From positions 25,071 to 89,070 of the forward strand of contig JAQBUV010000003.1 in assembly GCA_027623815.1 (NCBI GenBank): a DNA stretch of 64,000 nt, written 5' to 3'. The notes beneath the pieces were generated by a model. The model searched no databases and was not told the DNA's origin. It saw only the letters and a program-made list of their open reading frames with translations. This document shows, piece by piece, positions 8,850 to 17,909 of the stretch. Numbering within the stretch: the stretch's first letter is position 1; every line of letters begins with the position of its first letter. Origin of the DNA: Casp-Chloro-G3 sp002816715 (GTDB lineage: Bacteria > Chloroflexota > Dehalococcoidia > Lucifugimonadales > UBA3495). A program made the translations under genes and the position numbers.

Positions 8850-10399
8850 CCTCGGCTCCCCAGCGTGCGGGAGAGGGTTTGTTCCCTACGGGCAATGACC
8901 CGCCAGGGGGCGGTTTCCGGGGTTGTGGAGCTTTGAGCCTGAGACCCCTGCATTGCCAACGCTAGAGCTGCGCCGATGGCCGCCGCTGTCTCCCGGTTTG
9001 CCTTTTCGTGACCATTGCCGTTCATGCGGATGTTGACCCCCGGGTAATGCTGACGCTGCGTCCGCGCTGCAACCAGCGCGGGTAATGAGCCGGTGTGGTG
9101 GGTGGCCTCCCCAAATCCTTTGTCGGTGAGAATGTCTCGTAGGAGCGGAATGTTCGATTTGACTCCGTCCAACCGAAAAGCCAGCAGGGCCTTGTGCAGA
9201 CGCTTGATTGCTTCGTCCCTGGTCTTGCCCCACGCCATCACCTTGGCTAGCAGCGGCTCGTAGTGTAGCGTAACTTCATAGCCTTTGCAAAGAGCGGTGT
9301 CCACCCGCACGTTGCGGCAGGTGGGCAGGTGCAGGCCGGTGATGGTGCCGATGTCGGGCATGAAAGTGTCGGGGTCTTCAGGATAGACCCGGGCCTGGAT
9401 GGCGTGACCGGTCACTTTGACTTCATCCTGGGTGATGGGAAGGGATTCTCCGCAGGCTACTCTGATCTGAAGTTCCACCAAATCGAGACCGGTTATCATC
9501 TCGGTGACACCGTGTTCGACTTGAAGGCGGGTGTTCATTTCCAGGAAGTAGATTTGCCCCTGCGACGATACCAGAAATTCTACGGTCCCGGCGTTGGTGT
9601 AGCCAATGTGCCGGGCCAGTTTCAGGGCCAAGTTGCAAAGTTTTTGACGCAGTTGAGGGTTCAGCTTGACGGCAGGAGTTTCCTCGATGAGTTTCTGGTT
9701 GCGACGCTGCATTGAGCAGTCTCGCTCGTAGAGATGCACCAGATTGCCCTGTTCGTCGCCGATTAGCTGCACTTCGATATGGGACGCTCCCTGGAGGTAA
9801 CGTTCAAAGAAGAGCCGGGTACTGCCAAAGGCGTTGGCCGACACTTTACGGGTGCGCTCTACCAGCGGTAATAGTTGGTCCATGCTCTCAATGATATGGA
9901 TGCCGATGCCGCCGCCACCCTCGGAGGCCTTGACCATTAGCGGGAATCCTAATTCCCAGGCTCGGTCTACCGCGTGGGTGTCCTCGACGGCGTCGTCGGT
10001 GCCGGGCAGGACGGGCAGTCCGGCTTTGCGGGCCAGTTTACGGGCGCGGAGTTTGTCGCCCATTTTGGCCATGATATCCGGGTTGGGTCCGATAAACTTG
10101 ACGCCCGCCTCTTCGCAACGAGCGGCGAAGACCGGATTTTCCGAGAGGAACCCGTAGCCGGGGTGGATTGCTTCCGCGCCGCTGGTCTTGGCAGCTTCCA
10201 GTATTCTGTCGATGTTCAGGTAGCTTTCCCGGGGTGAAGCCGCGCCCAGCAAGTAGGCCTCGTCGGCCATTTTAACGTGGCGCCCTTTGTGGTCTGCTTC
10301 CGAATAGACGGCTACGGTTTTGATGTTGAGTTTCTGGCAGGTTTTTATAATTCGGCAGGCGATCTCGCCGCGGTTCGCTATTAAAATTTTGCTAAACAC
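8840..10399 (-). CDS. accC: Biotin carboxylase subunit (AccC-like)
   Basis: An ATP-grasp enzyme that carboxylates the biotin of the adjacent carrier protein using bicarbonate and ATP. The N-terminal MFSKILIANRGEIACRI, the glycine-rich KASEGGGGIGIH loop and the EMNTRLQVEH catalytic motif are diagnostic. At 519 residues it is about 70 longer than a standalone AccC. The extra C-terminal tail (about residues 445-519) has an Ala-rich AAAIGAALALA helix and a WRVIARRE segment. This recalls the tails of sodium-pumping decarboxylase-associated carrier/gamma proteins. It could serve pyruvate, acetyl-CoA or propionyl-CoA carboxylation; context does not decide. Confidence 0.93.
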   Translation of the reverse strand: MFSKILIANRGEIACRIIKTCQKLNIKTVAVYSEADHKGRHVKMADEAYLLGAASPRESYLNIDRILEAAKTSGAEAIHPGYGFLSENPVFAARCEEAGVKFIGPNPDIMAKMGDKLRARKLARKAGLPVLPGTDDAVEDTHAVDRAWELGFPLMVKASEGGGGIGIHIIESMDQLLPLVERTRKVSANAFGSTRLFFERYLQGASHIEVQLIGDEQGNLVHLYERDCSMQRRNQKLIEETPAVKLNPQLRQKLCNLALKLARHIGYTNAGTVEFLVSSQGQIYFLEMNTRLQVEHGVTEMITGLDLVELQIRVACGESLPITQDEVKVTGHAIQARVYPEDPDTFMPDIGTITGLHLPTCRNVRVDTALCKGYEVTLHYEPLLAKVMAWGKTRDEAIKRLHKALLAFRLDGVKSNIPLLRDILTDKGFGEATHHTGSLPALVAARTQRQHYPGVNIRMNGNGHEKANRETAAAIGAALALAMQGSQAQSSTTPETAPWRVIARREQTLSRTLGSRGWR

Positions 10400-10562
10400 T
10401 AATCGTCCTCTAATTTCTCAGAGATATGTTCCGCCGGTTAGCCGACGGAGAATTCAGTATATGAACTTTCCAACTCGGCCCGGCATTGAACGAGAAAAGA
10501 CACAGGTAAAGCTTGGATTCTGTTTGGGTATTAGTCTTAAGAAATGCCGTGCTTGAGACTGG

Positions 10563-11342
10563 TTATGAGGATACTTCAGCCTTTGGTAAGCGCTCAAGGT
10601 GATTGAGGAACGAGTTGGTGCGAATTTCTTTATCCATCCAGTAGCTGATGGCGGTGCTAAGCAGGGATTTGACCTCTTGTTCAAGAGACTCGTGGGCCTG
10701 TAGTTGGGGCAGATCAGCGATTCTACTGCGGTGCAGCAGTCGCAGTACTTTCAATGCTCGCAGCGAAAGTGATCGAATTTGAACGCCATAAGGAGCGCAG
10801 TCCAAGCAAAGCGTGCCCCCGGCATCTGGGCTGAACCGATGCTGTTCTGGCTCCAATGGTTTCCGGCAATCAACACAGTGGAATAGCTCAGGCATGAAGC
10901 CGGAAGCACGCATTAGATGCAACTCAAAGCGTCGCAGAACCAATTCCCAGGAGGGATGCTGTTGGATTGCTCCCAAGGTTTCGATGGCCAAGTCGTACAG
11001 TTGTTGATTAGAACTGGCCTCCGAGCCGAAGCCATCCACCAGTTCGGCAACGTACAACCCCCGAGCCAGGGTGGTCAAATCGCTTTTCAGCGAAGAAAAA
11101 TTCTCGGTGACTTCTACCTGGTTGACGATGTCCAGGGTGCGGCCTCTGGCCATTGAGAGTTTGGCGACCGTCAGCGGCTCAAAATGGCCGACGATCTTGC
11201 TGTTGGAACGTCGCGCGCCCTTGGCGACTGCTTTCAGCTTGCCAAATTCTCTGGAGTACAGGGTCACCAGCAGGTCGGCTTCGCCAAAGGGGATGTTCTT
11301 CAACACCAGGCCCTCGGCGCGGTAAGTTTTTGGGGGAGGCAT
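10563..11342 (-). CDS. recO: DNA repair protein RecO
   Basis: RecO (259 residues) loads RecA onto SSB-coated single-stranded DNA together with RecR. The N-terminal OB fold (YRAEGLVLKNIPFGEADLLV) leads into a helical domain with a zinc site (CVDC and CLDC, about residues 155-182). It is the last gene of the leftward ybeY-dnaX-ybaB-recR-recO run, 16 bases after recR, so coexpression with its partner RecR is expected. Length is normal for the family. Confidence 0.93.
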   Translation of the reverse strand: MPPPKTYRAEGLVLKNIPFGEADLLVTLYSREFGKLKAVAKGARRSNSKIVGHFEPLTVAKLSMARGRTLDIVNQVEVTENFSSLKSDLTTLARGLYVAELVDGFGSEASSNQQLYDLAIETLGAIQQHPSWELVLRRFELHLMRASGFMPELFHCVDCRKPLEPEQHRFSPDAGGTLCLDCAPYGVQIRSLSLRALKVLRLLHRSRIADLPQLQAHESLEQEVKSLLSTAISYWMDKEIRTNSFLNHLERLPKAEVSS

Positions 11343-11358
11343 ACTTATACTTCCTAAC

Positions 11359-11973
11359 CTACGCTTCCTGGCGGCCCTGAAACGCGCGGCTCAGCGTCAG
11401 TTCGTCGGAGTATTCCAGAGACCCGCCCACGGGCAGTCCCCGGGCCAGGTGGGTTACTTTGATGTTGGCCCCTTGCAGATGGCGGGAGATGTACATGGCG
11501 GTGGCCTCGCCCTCCAATGTAGGGTTGGTGGCGATGATCAGTTCCTTAACGTCGGTGTTGGCCAGACGGGGGAAAAGCTCCTTCAGTTTGAGCTGTTCCG
11601 GGCCGATGCCGTTCAACGGAGAGATCACCCCGTGCAGCACATGGTACAGTCCGTGATAGCAGTGGGTGCGTTCCAGGGCCAGCACGTCTAGAGGGTCTTC
11701 GACGACACAAATCTGCTCGCGGGTTCGCTGCGGGTTGGCGCAGATGGTGCAGGGATCAGCGTCGGTCAGGTTCTGGCACTCCTGGCAAAATACAATGTTG
11801 TGCTTGACCGCGCTGATGGCCTCAGCCAGGTCGAAGGCCTCTTCATTGGGCAGACGTATGATGTAGTAAGCCAACCGCTGGGCGCTCTTGGGGCCGACGC
11901 CCGGCAGTTTGTTCAATTCCTGTATCAACCGGGCCAGCGACGGCGCCGCCGAGGGCAGGTGCTCGGTGGTCAT
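11359..11973 (-). CDS. recR: Recombination protein RecR
   Basis: RecR (204 residues) forms a ring clamp acting with RecO in gap repair. The helix-hairpin-helix region LNKLPGVGPKSAQRLAYY is followed by a four-cysteine zinc finger (CQECQNLTDADPCTIC). A Toprim domain starts at ICVVEDPLDVLALE, and the C-terminal GGSLEYSDELTLSRAF block completes the match. ybaB lies just upstream (about 43 bases), the usual dnaX-ybaB-recR order of bacteria. Confidence 0.96.
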   Translation of the reverse strand: MTTEHLPSAAPSLARLIQELNKLPGVGPKSAQRLAYYIIRLPNEEAFDLAEAISAVKHNIVFCQECQNLTDADPCTICANPQRTREQICVVEDPLDVLALERTHCYHGLYHVLHGVISPLNGIGPEQLKLKELFPRLANTDVKELIIATNPTLEGEATAMYISRHLQGANIKVTHLARGLPVGGSLEYSDELTLSRAFQGRQEA

Positions 11974-12016
11974 ACGGACGCTCGTTGCATGGCAATCTCG
12001 TGAGAGACCACCGAAT

Positions 12017-12319
12017 CTAAAATCCCAGACCGGGAATGTTCATGCCGCCGGTGACTGAGCTCATTTTCTGGGAGGCCAATTCCTGGGTCTTGTTGAAGGC
12101 GTCGTTGACCGCGGCGGCGACCAGGTCCTGGAGCAGTTCCACATCTTCGGCGGCTTCGGGGTCAATGGTTACCGATTCAACGCTCTGCTTGCCGGTCATT
12201 ACCACTTTGACCACACCACCGCCGGCAGTACCAATAACGGTGAGGGTTTCTAGCTCCTCTTGCACCTTTTGCAACTGGGCCTGTAATTTTTGGGCCTGGC
12301 GAATCATGTTTTTGTTCAT
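12017..12319 (-). CDS. ybaB: YbaB/EbfC family nucleoid-associated protein
   Basis: A 100-residue DNA-binding, nucleoid-associated protein. The N-terminal helix (MIRQAQKLQAQLQKVQEELE), the GGGVVKVVMTGKQSVESVTIDPE strands and the C-terminal helix (AAVNDAF) match the family end to end. The ATG overlaps the dnaX stop by 4 bases, so translation is coupled. The dnaX-ybaB-recR arrangement is widely conserved. Confidence 0.95.
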   Translation of the reverse strand: MNKNMIRQAQKLQAQLQKVQEELETLTVIGTAGGGVVKVVMTGKQSVESVTIDPEAAEDVELLQDLVAAAVNDAFNKTQELASQKMSSVTGGMNIPGLGF

Positions 12320-14052
12320 TCTGACTGCTCCTGTATAATCCTGGCGCCCATGCCCAAAGCGGCGCGCACCAGTGGACTTTGCTGGGCGGAGCGGGTGGAG
12401 CCGCTGTCGCCAGTTTCTTCCATGAGAACTAACTGAAAAGTATAGGGCGTGCCGAAGAATTTCTCCACCGCCTCAGCGACCATACGGCGACCGTTGGGGT
12501 CTTCCATCTCCTCCTGCATCCGCTCCATGTTGGTGCGATGGCTGAAACTCAGGACCATGGTGTCATCCTGGACTACTATGGAGTCGGACTTGCAGTCGCG
12601 GAGCAAAGCGCCCAGGTTGTACTTTTTGCCCTTGTAACGGTTCAGGGCTTTCACGGTTGCCATCCAGCGCGTCCGAAAGTCTCCTTCGGCGGGAATATCC
12701 GCTACGGATAGACCCGCTGTCGGCAGGTCTGGGTTAGTATTGGATGCCACCGGCGACATTTCGGGCGCAGGCGGGGCAATTCTGGTGTTGTCAGTTTCGG
12801 CAACCGGTGGGTTTTGTGAAGTTGCCGGAGGCCGCTCGGTTGGCGTCGATGCTCGGGTCGGTGGAGACGCTGTCGCTGGTCGATTATTGCTTTGAACAGT
12901 GGCCGAAGACCGGTTGGTCGGGCGGGCTACCTGGGGCGCAGTTTCCGCAACGGTTGACTGAGTAACCGGTGGGGAGACGTCGCCATTGCAGATTTCAACC
13001 ACGGCGAGTTCCAGCGGCAAAGTCGATGGAGCATCATAGCGCATATTCAACTCGCCCCAAAGTTTGAGGGCCTTTACAATCCGCCATGATGGTAGCTGGT
13101 TGACCAATTCTCGAAGCTGGCTAATAACATGATCGGGCAGGTCCAGGCCTTCGCTGGAGCCCCACTCCAGCAGCAGGGCGGCCCGCAGCAGTTCCAAGGT
13201 CTGTCGGTGCAACTGGCGCATGTCGGTGCCGTCCCACGCCGCCTGGTTAATCGCTCCCAAACAAGCCGCGGTATTGCCCATCAGCAGACTCTTGACCAGT
13301 TCCAGCCAGCGGTCGCCATGGCCCAGCCCCAGCAGTTCCTCTACCTGATGCAGACCAACGCCTTCGCCGTAGGACAGCACCAGTTGTTCCAGTAGATTCT
13401 CAGCATCCCGCAGGCTGCCCGCGGCGTAGCGGGCCACCAATCGTATGGCTTCTGGCTCCACGGTAGCGCCCTCGCCTTCGGTGATCTGGCTGAGCCGTTG
13501 GTAGATTATCTCGGCGGGCAGGCGGCGGAAATCATGCCGCTGACAGCGAGAAATGATGGTCGGCAGAATCTTGCTGGCCTCAGTGGTGCAAAGGATAAAA
13601 ATGACATGGCTGGGCGGCTCCTCCAGGGTTTTCAAGAAGGCATTGGAGGCCTGATCGGTGAGCATGTGGGCTTCGTCGATAATGTAGACTTTGCGCTTGC
13701 CTTCCACCGGCGCGAAGTTGACCTTGTCGCGAATGTCCCGAATCTCGTCGATACCCCGATTGCTGGCCGCGTCGAGTTCAATGATGTCCATAAAGCGGCC
13801 ATCATTGACTGATATGCACATGGCGCAGGCGTTGCAAGGGTCGCCTTCCTGGGGGGCAAGGCAGTTGACCGCTTTGGCCAGCACCCGCGCTGTGCTGGTC
13901 TTTCCGGTGCCCCGTGGGCCGCAGAACAGGTAGGAATGGGAGACCCGGTTCTGCTGGATGGAATGCCGCAGCGTAGTGGCGACGTGTTCCTGTCCCGCCA
14001 GGTCACTAAAGCTGGTTGGCCGCCACTTGCGGTAGTAGACTTGCGAGGTCAT
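12316..14052 (-). CDS. dnaX: DNA polymerase III subunit gamma/tau
   Basis: DnaX (578 residues) is the clamp-loader ATPase. Walker A GPRGTGKTS is near residue 45-53 and Walker B VYIIDEAHML near 123. Between them lies a four-cysteine zinc module (CLAPQEGDPCNACAMC). The sensor I (LCTTEASKILPTIISRCQRHDF) and domain III regions are intact. A Pro/Thr/Ser-rich linker (about residues 365-440) separates this from a C-terminal domain that resembles the tau polymerase-contact region. It overlaps ybeY and ybaB by 4 bases each. I saw no A-AAA-AAG slippery site after domain III, so a programmed gamma product is not supported. Confidence 0.96.
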   Translation of the reverse strand: MTSQVYYRKWRPTSFSDLAGQEHVATTLRHSIQQNRVSHSYLFCGPRGTGKTSTARVLAKAVNCLAPQEGDPCNACAMCISVNDGRFMDIIELDAASNRGIDEIRDIRDKVNFAPVEGKRKVYIIDEAHMLTDQASNAFLKTLEEPPSHVIFILCTTEASKILPTIISRCQRHDFRRLPAEIIYQRLSQITEGEGATVEPEAIRLVARYAAGSLRDAENLLEQLVLSYGEGVGLHQVEELLGLGHGDRWLELVKSLLMGNTAACLGAINQAAWDGTDMRQLHRQTLELLRAALLLEWGSSEGLDLPDHVISQLRELVNQLPSWRIVKALKLWGELNMRYDAPSTLPLELAVVEICNGDVSPPVTQSTVAETAPQVARPTNRSSATVQSNNRPATASPPTRASTPTERPPATSQNPPVAETDNTRIAPPAPEMSPVASNTNPDLPTAGLSVADIPAEGDFRTRWMATVKALNRYKGKKYNLGALLRDCKSDSIVVQDDTMVLSFSHRTNMERMQEEMEDPNGRRMVAEAVEKFFGTPYTFQLVLMEETGDSGSTRSAQQSPLVRAALGMGARIIQEQSE

Positions 14053-14603
14053 TGACTCACCGCGCCAGGCTCGAATATGGACTGAAGAGCCAAACGTTCC
14101 TGGCCTTGCATCAGTTCAGTGTCAGCGGCTTCAAGGTGGTCGTGGCCCACCAGGTGGAGCACCCCATGGACCATGAGCAACGCCAGTTCATTCTTCAAAT
14201 CATGACCCTTTTCGGATGCCTGCCGCTGTGCTTGCGGGTAGGAAACGATAACCTCACCCAAAGGTGGTATCTGGTCGGGAGGCAGGATAAACGGGAAAAT
14301 TGCAGAGGCTTGGTCGCCGGCTTGAGCGTTGTCCTCAGGCTCGTCTGGCCCTTCCCAGTGCCCCGAAAAATCTGCAGAAAAGGAAAGCACGTCGGTTACT
14401 TCGTCCAGCCCCCGGTATTTACGGTTCAGATCCCGCACCGTGGCATCGTCGGTCAACAGCAGGCTCACCTGCCCGGCTTTATCATCGGCCAAAGCTACTC
14501 GCATGGCCTGTTGCATCACCATATTGAGCCAATCTTCAGACGCCAAATTATCGAATGGTTCGTCGATGATGATGTCAATTTCCCTGGTTGGGAAGCGCGA
14601 CAC
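14049..14603 (-). CDS. ybeY: Endoribonuclease YbeY
   Basis: YbeY (184 residues) is a zinc RNase involved in 16S rRNA 3' processing and ribosome quality control. The metal motif H-x3-H-x5-H is complete (H146, H150, H156 in HGVLHLVGHDH), and the upstream YRGLDEVTDVLSFS block is typical. An internal Glu/Asp/Gln-rich insert (about residues 80-110) makes it slightly longer than usual. The start is GTG, with AAGGAG 10 bases upstream. It is the first gene of the ybeY-dnaX-ybaB-recR-recO operon. Confidence 0.93.
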   Translation of the reverse strand: MSRFPTREIDIIIDEPFDNLASEDWLNMVMQQAMRVALADDKAGQVSLLLTDDATVRDLNRKYRGLDEVTDVLSFSADFSGHWEGPDEPEDNAQAGDQASAIFPFILPPDQIPPLGEVIVSYPQAQRQASEKGHDLKNELALLMVHGVLHLVGHDHLEAADTELMQGQERLALQSIFEPGAVSQ

Positions 14604-14659
14604 CGATGCAATGCTCCTTAAATTGTGCGATGAAATCTGGGGATGAGAAGTCTATGGCC

Positions 14660-14689
14660 ATCATAGCATGGGCCAACCGGGGGCTTCAA
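14660..14689 (-). promoter_or_regulatory. Putative sigma-70 promoter of the ybeY-dnaX-ybaB-recR-recO operon
   Basis: On the minus strand TTGAAG (14684-14689) and TATGAT (14660-14665) are separated by 18 bases. TGC before the -10 makes it an extended element. Transcription would begin about 50 bases before the ybeY GTG. Confidence 0.55.
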
Positions 14690-14768
14690 GGAACCGCCGT
14701 CGCGGCAACGGGCTATTTTCAAGTCCGTGTTGGCGTAGAAATCCCTTTTAGTGAGCAAGGCCCAAGCA

Positions 14769-14777
14769 TGCTAAAAT
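14769..14777 (+). promoter_or_regulatory. Putative extended -10 promoter of the acidic hypothetical gene
   Basis: TGC followed by TAAAAT (14772-14777) forms an extended -10 on the plus strand, about 70 bases before the ATG at 14846. The -35 region is poor. It is divergent from the ybeY promoter. Confidence 0.4.
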
Positions 14778-14845
14778 AATAGTTGCAAAATTAGCCGATA
14801 TCCACCCTGTTCCCGCTTGGGAGCAGGTGAAGGAGTTAGTTGTAA

Positions 14846-15307
14846 ATGGTCGATGATAACCCCCAAACTCTTAATGAAGAATTTGCTGAATTGGTACTGC
14901 CCGAAGAGGGGGTGGTTGACCTTACCGATAAGTTGACCGAATACATGACCGAGATCGAATTGGGCGGGATGCCCGACATTGTTGGTCAAGTGTTGGATGA
15001 CTTTATAGATCAGTCTGGCTGCATGCCCGAGGACCTGAGAGATTCCGATGCCTTTGATCAGATTACCAGCACGCAGTTGGCGGTAACGCTGGCCTACCAG
15101 TTGGGTCGTTTGGAAGGCCGTTCGCCTCAACTGGTGCGGCGGTTGGTTAGAGAATCAGTGGAAAAATGGGAAGCCAAACCGTTGGCTGATTCGCCGGACA
15201 TCTCCGATGCCGATCTGCGCCGTCCCAAAGAATTGGTCTATCCCAGGTTGCGTCGTCTAGAATACGCCGAAGATGACGATGACGACGACGATTACTCCGA
15301 CGATTAA
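14846..15307 (+). CDS. Acidic hypothetical protein
   Basis: I do not recognise this 153-residue protein. It is strongly acidic and ends in a run of aspartates (DDDDDDDYSDD). There is no signal peptide or membrane segment. The middle part (TQLAVTLAYQLGRLEGRSPQLVRRLVRES) looks helical. AAGGAG lies 11 bases before the ATG. It is divergent from ybeY and followed after 125 bases by an amidohydrolase gene on the same strand. The codon choice resembles neighbouring genes, supporting real coding. Function is unknown. Confidence 0.7.
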   Translation: MVDDNPQTLNEEFAELVLPEEGVVDLTDKLTEYMTEIELGGMPDIVGQVLDDFIDQSGCMPEDLRDSDAFDQITSTQLAVTLAYQLGRLEGRSPQLVRRLVRESVEKWEAKPLADSPDISDADLRRPKELVYPRLRRLEYAEDDDDDDDYSDD

Positions 15308-15432
15308 ATCTTGCAGAAAGTTTCTGGGCGGGAGCGGCCCACTCAAGTTGGCGCCATTGACGACGTACCGGTTCACCTAGAATTGGTGCGTCGGATATTA
15401 TTTTGGAATAAGCATGTTTAAATGGGGGGAAG

Positions 15433-16614
15433 ATGACTAGCGTACCGCCGATATATGAATTGTTGCTCAAGGGAGGCACCCTCCTGGATCCGGGTCAGGG
15501 GATTCACGACCGTCGGGATGTCGCATTTCAGGATGGGAAAATTGCGGCAGTGGCGGAGCGTATTGATCCAACTTCGGCGCAGAATGTGGTGGACGTTGCC
15601 GGCAAGCTGGTTACTCCGGGACTGATAGACCTGCATGGACACTTTTATCATGGTGGCACTGGCAGCGCGGTGCACGCTGACCGCAACTGCCTCTCGGCCG
15701 GGGTGACTACTGGAGTCGACGCCGGGAGTTCTGGATGCATGAACTACGGTGCGATGAGGGACTACGTTTTCCCGGCACACAAGACCCGGCTGCTGGCATT
15801 TATCCACATTGGATCGGTGGGCCTGGCCGCGAATCGGGTTTTGGGCGGAGGACTGCATGACCTGCGGATCATCGATGTTGACCGTACTATTGATGCCATC
15901 AAGAGCAACCCCGGCTTCTTCTTTGGGGTCAAGGTACGGATGCATCATGACGCGGTGGCCCGCTGGGATGCCCACACCGCTATGAAAAAGGCGCGCGCGG
16001 CAGCGGATCAGGCCGGAGTCAGGCTGATGGTGCACGTTAGCGGGACTCCGATACCCCTGCCCGATGTGCTCGAGTTCCTCGGCCCGGGAGATATTTCGAC
16101 CCACGCCTTCAACGGTGACGCCGAATCAATTCTAGACCGAAACAACCAGATCCGCCCCGAAGTTCGCGAAGCAGTGAAGCGGGGAGTGGTGATGGATGTC
16201 GGTCACGCCGGTGTCCATTGCGATGTCGAGGTGGTGAGGGCAGCGATGCAGCAGGGCATGAATCCCGATACCATCAGCACCGACATCCACGTCCCGCCAG
16301 AGGGTAGGACGGTGTACCTGATGAATGATCTGGTGAGTAAGTTCCACGCATTGGGCATGACGCTGGAAGATGCGGTGGCCGCCAGCACTATCCGTCCCGC
16401 CAAGGTTCTGGGGTTGCAAGAGTCTCTGGGGTCTTTGGCTGTCGGCATGGCGGGCGACGCCGCCGTTTTTGATTTGAGGGAGGGGCGGTTCGTGTGGCAT
16501 GACATGGCGGGACACAATGTAGAAGGAAAAGTGCGCCTCGACACCTTCCTGACCGTCCGCGATGGCTCAATCGTGTGGCGCGAGGGACGTTTGACACAGA
16601 TGGGTGACTGCTAG
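15433..16614 (+). CDS. Amidohydrolase/deacetylase family metallohydrolase
   Basis: A 393-residue member of the amidohydrolase superfamily (dihydroorotase/adenine deaminase-like TIM barrel). The HxH motif is in LIDLHGHFYHGG (about residues 70-75). A candidate bridging lysine is in GVKVRMHH, and later metal histidines lie in MVHVS and STHAF. The catalytic aspartate is in TISTDIH. An N-terminal GGTLLDPGQG and a C-terminal GMAGDAAVFDLREG strand complete the small beta domain. A G-rich ribosome site precedes the ATG. Substrate is unknown; deacetylation of an N-acyl amino acid or hydantoin hydrolysis are possibilities. Confidence 0.88.
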   Translation: MTSVPPIYELLLKGGTLLDPGQGIHDRRDVAFQDGKIAAVAERIDPTSAQNVVDVAGKLVTPGLIDLHGHFYHGGTGSAVHADRNCLSAGVTTGVDAGSSGCMNYGAMRDYVFPAHKTRLLAFIHIGSVGLAANRVLGGGLHDLRIIDVDRTIDAIKSNPGFFFGVKVRMHHDAVARWDAHTAMKKARAAADQAGVRLMVHVSGTPIPLPDVLEFLGPGDISTHAFNGDAESILDRNNQIRPEVREAVKRGVVMDVGHAGVHCDVEVVRAAMQQGMNPDTISTDIHVPPEGRTVYLMNDLVSKFHALGMTLEDAVAASTIRPAKVLGLQESLGSLAVGMAGDAAVFDLREGRFVWHDMAGHNVEGKVRLDTFLTVRDGSIVWREGRLTQMGDC

Positions 16615-16644
16615 GCGGCAGTAGCGCCTCAGCTTCTATAGTGT

Positions 16645-16757
16645 ACTGTCTAAATTGTGGTTCGACAGGCTCACCACGAGCGGGTGCAAACTTCCAGTCT
16701 GCCTATCCTGAGCTCGGCGATGGATAAAAAGGATAAATCTGTAGAGGTTTTAGACAG
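16645..16757. repeat. Dispersed repeat copy 1, flanked by short inverted repeats
   Basis: The gap between the amidohydrolase and the PAC2 gene holds a sequence starting GGTTCGACAGGCTCACCACG at 16659 and returning through TCCTGAGCTC near 16707. It resembles other intergenic copies at 29984 and 40341. ACTGTCTAAA (16645-16654) and TTTAGACAGA (16748-16757) form imperfect terminal inverted repeats (9 of 10). It has no coding capacity and may be a small non-autonomous mobile element. The rest of the 16615-16900 gap shows nothing else I can name. Confidence 0.5.
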
Positions 16758-16900
16758 ACTTTGATCAAGTAACGGGCCGTGAGGCGTTGCGGCTTGTTTC
16801 GGTCTGCCCCAAATATGGCTCAGCGCACGTCGTATGTAGAAGCGCCGTCCCTGACTGTTCGGTACTTGTAAATATAGATGGAGACTGTCAAACTGTACCA

Positions 16901-17782
16901 ATGCGTATCGGCGAGTTTGAATTTTCAGAGCCTATTCCTGACCTGAAAGATCCGCACGCAATTGCGGTGCTAAGGCCGTGGATTGATGTGGGTAATGTCG
17001 GTACTTTGGCGCTCGGCCGGTTGGAGCGTCACCTGCAGGCCAAGGAGCTGGGTAGAATTGCTCAGCCCGGCATGTTCTACGACTTCACACGGTACCGACC
17101 CCGCTCATTGTTCAATGAGGGTCGTCGGGAGGTCACAGTCCCCAATACCATCATTCGGTATGCTACCCAAGAAGATGGGCGTGACCTTCTGTTCATGCAT
17201 TTGTTGGAGCCTCACCTTTATGGCGAAGACTTCACCAATACTATGCTGGACGTGCTGAAGTTCTTGGGAGTCAAACGTTACTCACTGGTCGGCGGGATGT
17301 ACGATATGGTACCGCACACCAGGCCACTGCTGGTCTCAGGTCTGGGCAGCGGCGGGAACGTGGAAGAGGAACGGCAACAGGCACGGGTGCAAACCAGTAA
17401 TTATGAAGGGCCAACCACTATCACCTATTTGATCACTCAAGAAGCGATACAGCTAGGGATGGAAACCAGGACGTTTGTGGTGCACCTTCCTCAATACTTC
17501 CAAGTTGAGGATGACCTGACCGGTACTGCCCGGTTGACGGAAATCCTCTGTGATATTTACGAATTGCCCGAGCGACTGATTGAGCCTAATCTGGGCAAGG
17601 AACAGTACGAAAAACTCCAGGGCATGGTCGACGACACCTCTGGGGTTGGTTCGCTTTTGGGGCGCTTGGAAGAGCGTTACGACAAAGACCAGCAGGATGA
17701 AGGGCCGGAGCTACCTCCGTTGTCGGCCAATATAGAGGAATTCCTGAAAGACTTGGATGAGGGTTTCAGTCCGACCAATTGA
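16901..17782 (+). CDS. PAC2 family protein
   Basis: A 293-residue protein of the PAC2 family, named after a eukaryotic proteasome assembly chaperone; the bacterial members have no settled function. The conserved opening AIAVLRPWIDVGNVGTLAL and the central GGMYDMVPHTRPL and GPTTITYLI stretches match the family pattern. The C-terminal 60 residues are acidic and probably helical. An upstream extension to 16787 is open, but it begins with TTG and is unlike the family, so the ATG at 16901 is chosen. The ribosome site is weak. It is preceded by a repeat element and followed by the infC promoter, so it is probably monocistronic. Confidence 0.82.
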   Translation: MRIGEFEFSEPIPDLKDPHAIAVLRPWIDVGNVGTLALGRLERHLQAKELGRIAQPGMFYDFTRYRPRSLFNEGRREVTVPNTIIRYATQEDGRDLLFMHLLEPHLYGEDFTNTMLDVLKFLGVKRYSLVGGMYDMVPHTRPLLVSGLGSGGNVEEERQQARVQTSNYEGPTTITYLITQEAIQLGMETRTFVVHLPQYFQVEDDLTGTARLTEILCDIYELPERLIEPNLGKEQYEKLQGMVDDTSGVGSLLGRLEERYDKDQQDEGPELPPLSANIEEFLKDLDEGFSPTN

Positions 17783-17909
17783 GGCGGATATTAATTACGG
17801 TTATTCATTAGTGACCAACGGTTTTAAGTCTCCCAACAGTTTTTTATGTCGGAAAATAGTGCATAAATTCCGAATGTGTCCAATAGGAAACGCGCTATTG
17901 ACAAGCGCA

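Noticed and set aside
12590..12640. A-rich stretch in dnaX as a programmed frameshift site
   Set aside because: It has only C-AAA-AAG, lies near the C-terminus and not after domain III, and no stem-loop follows.
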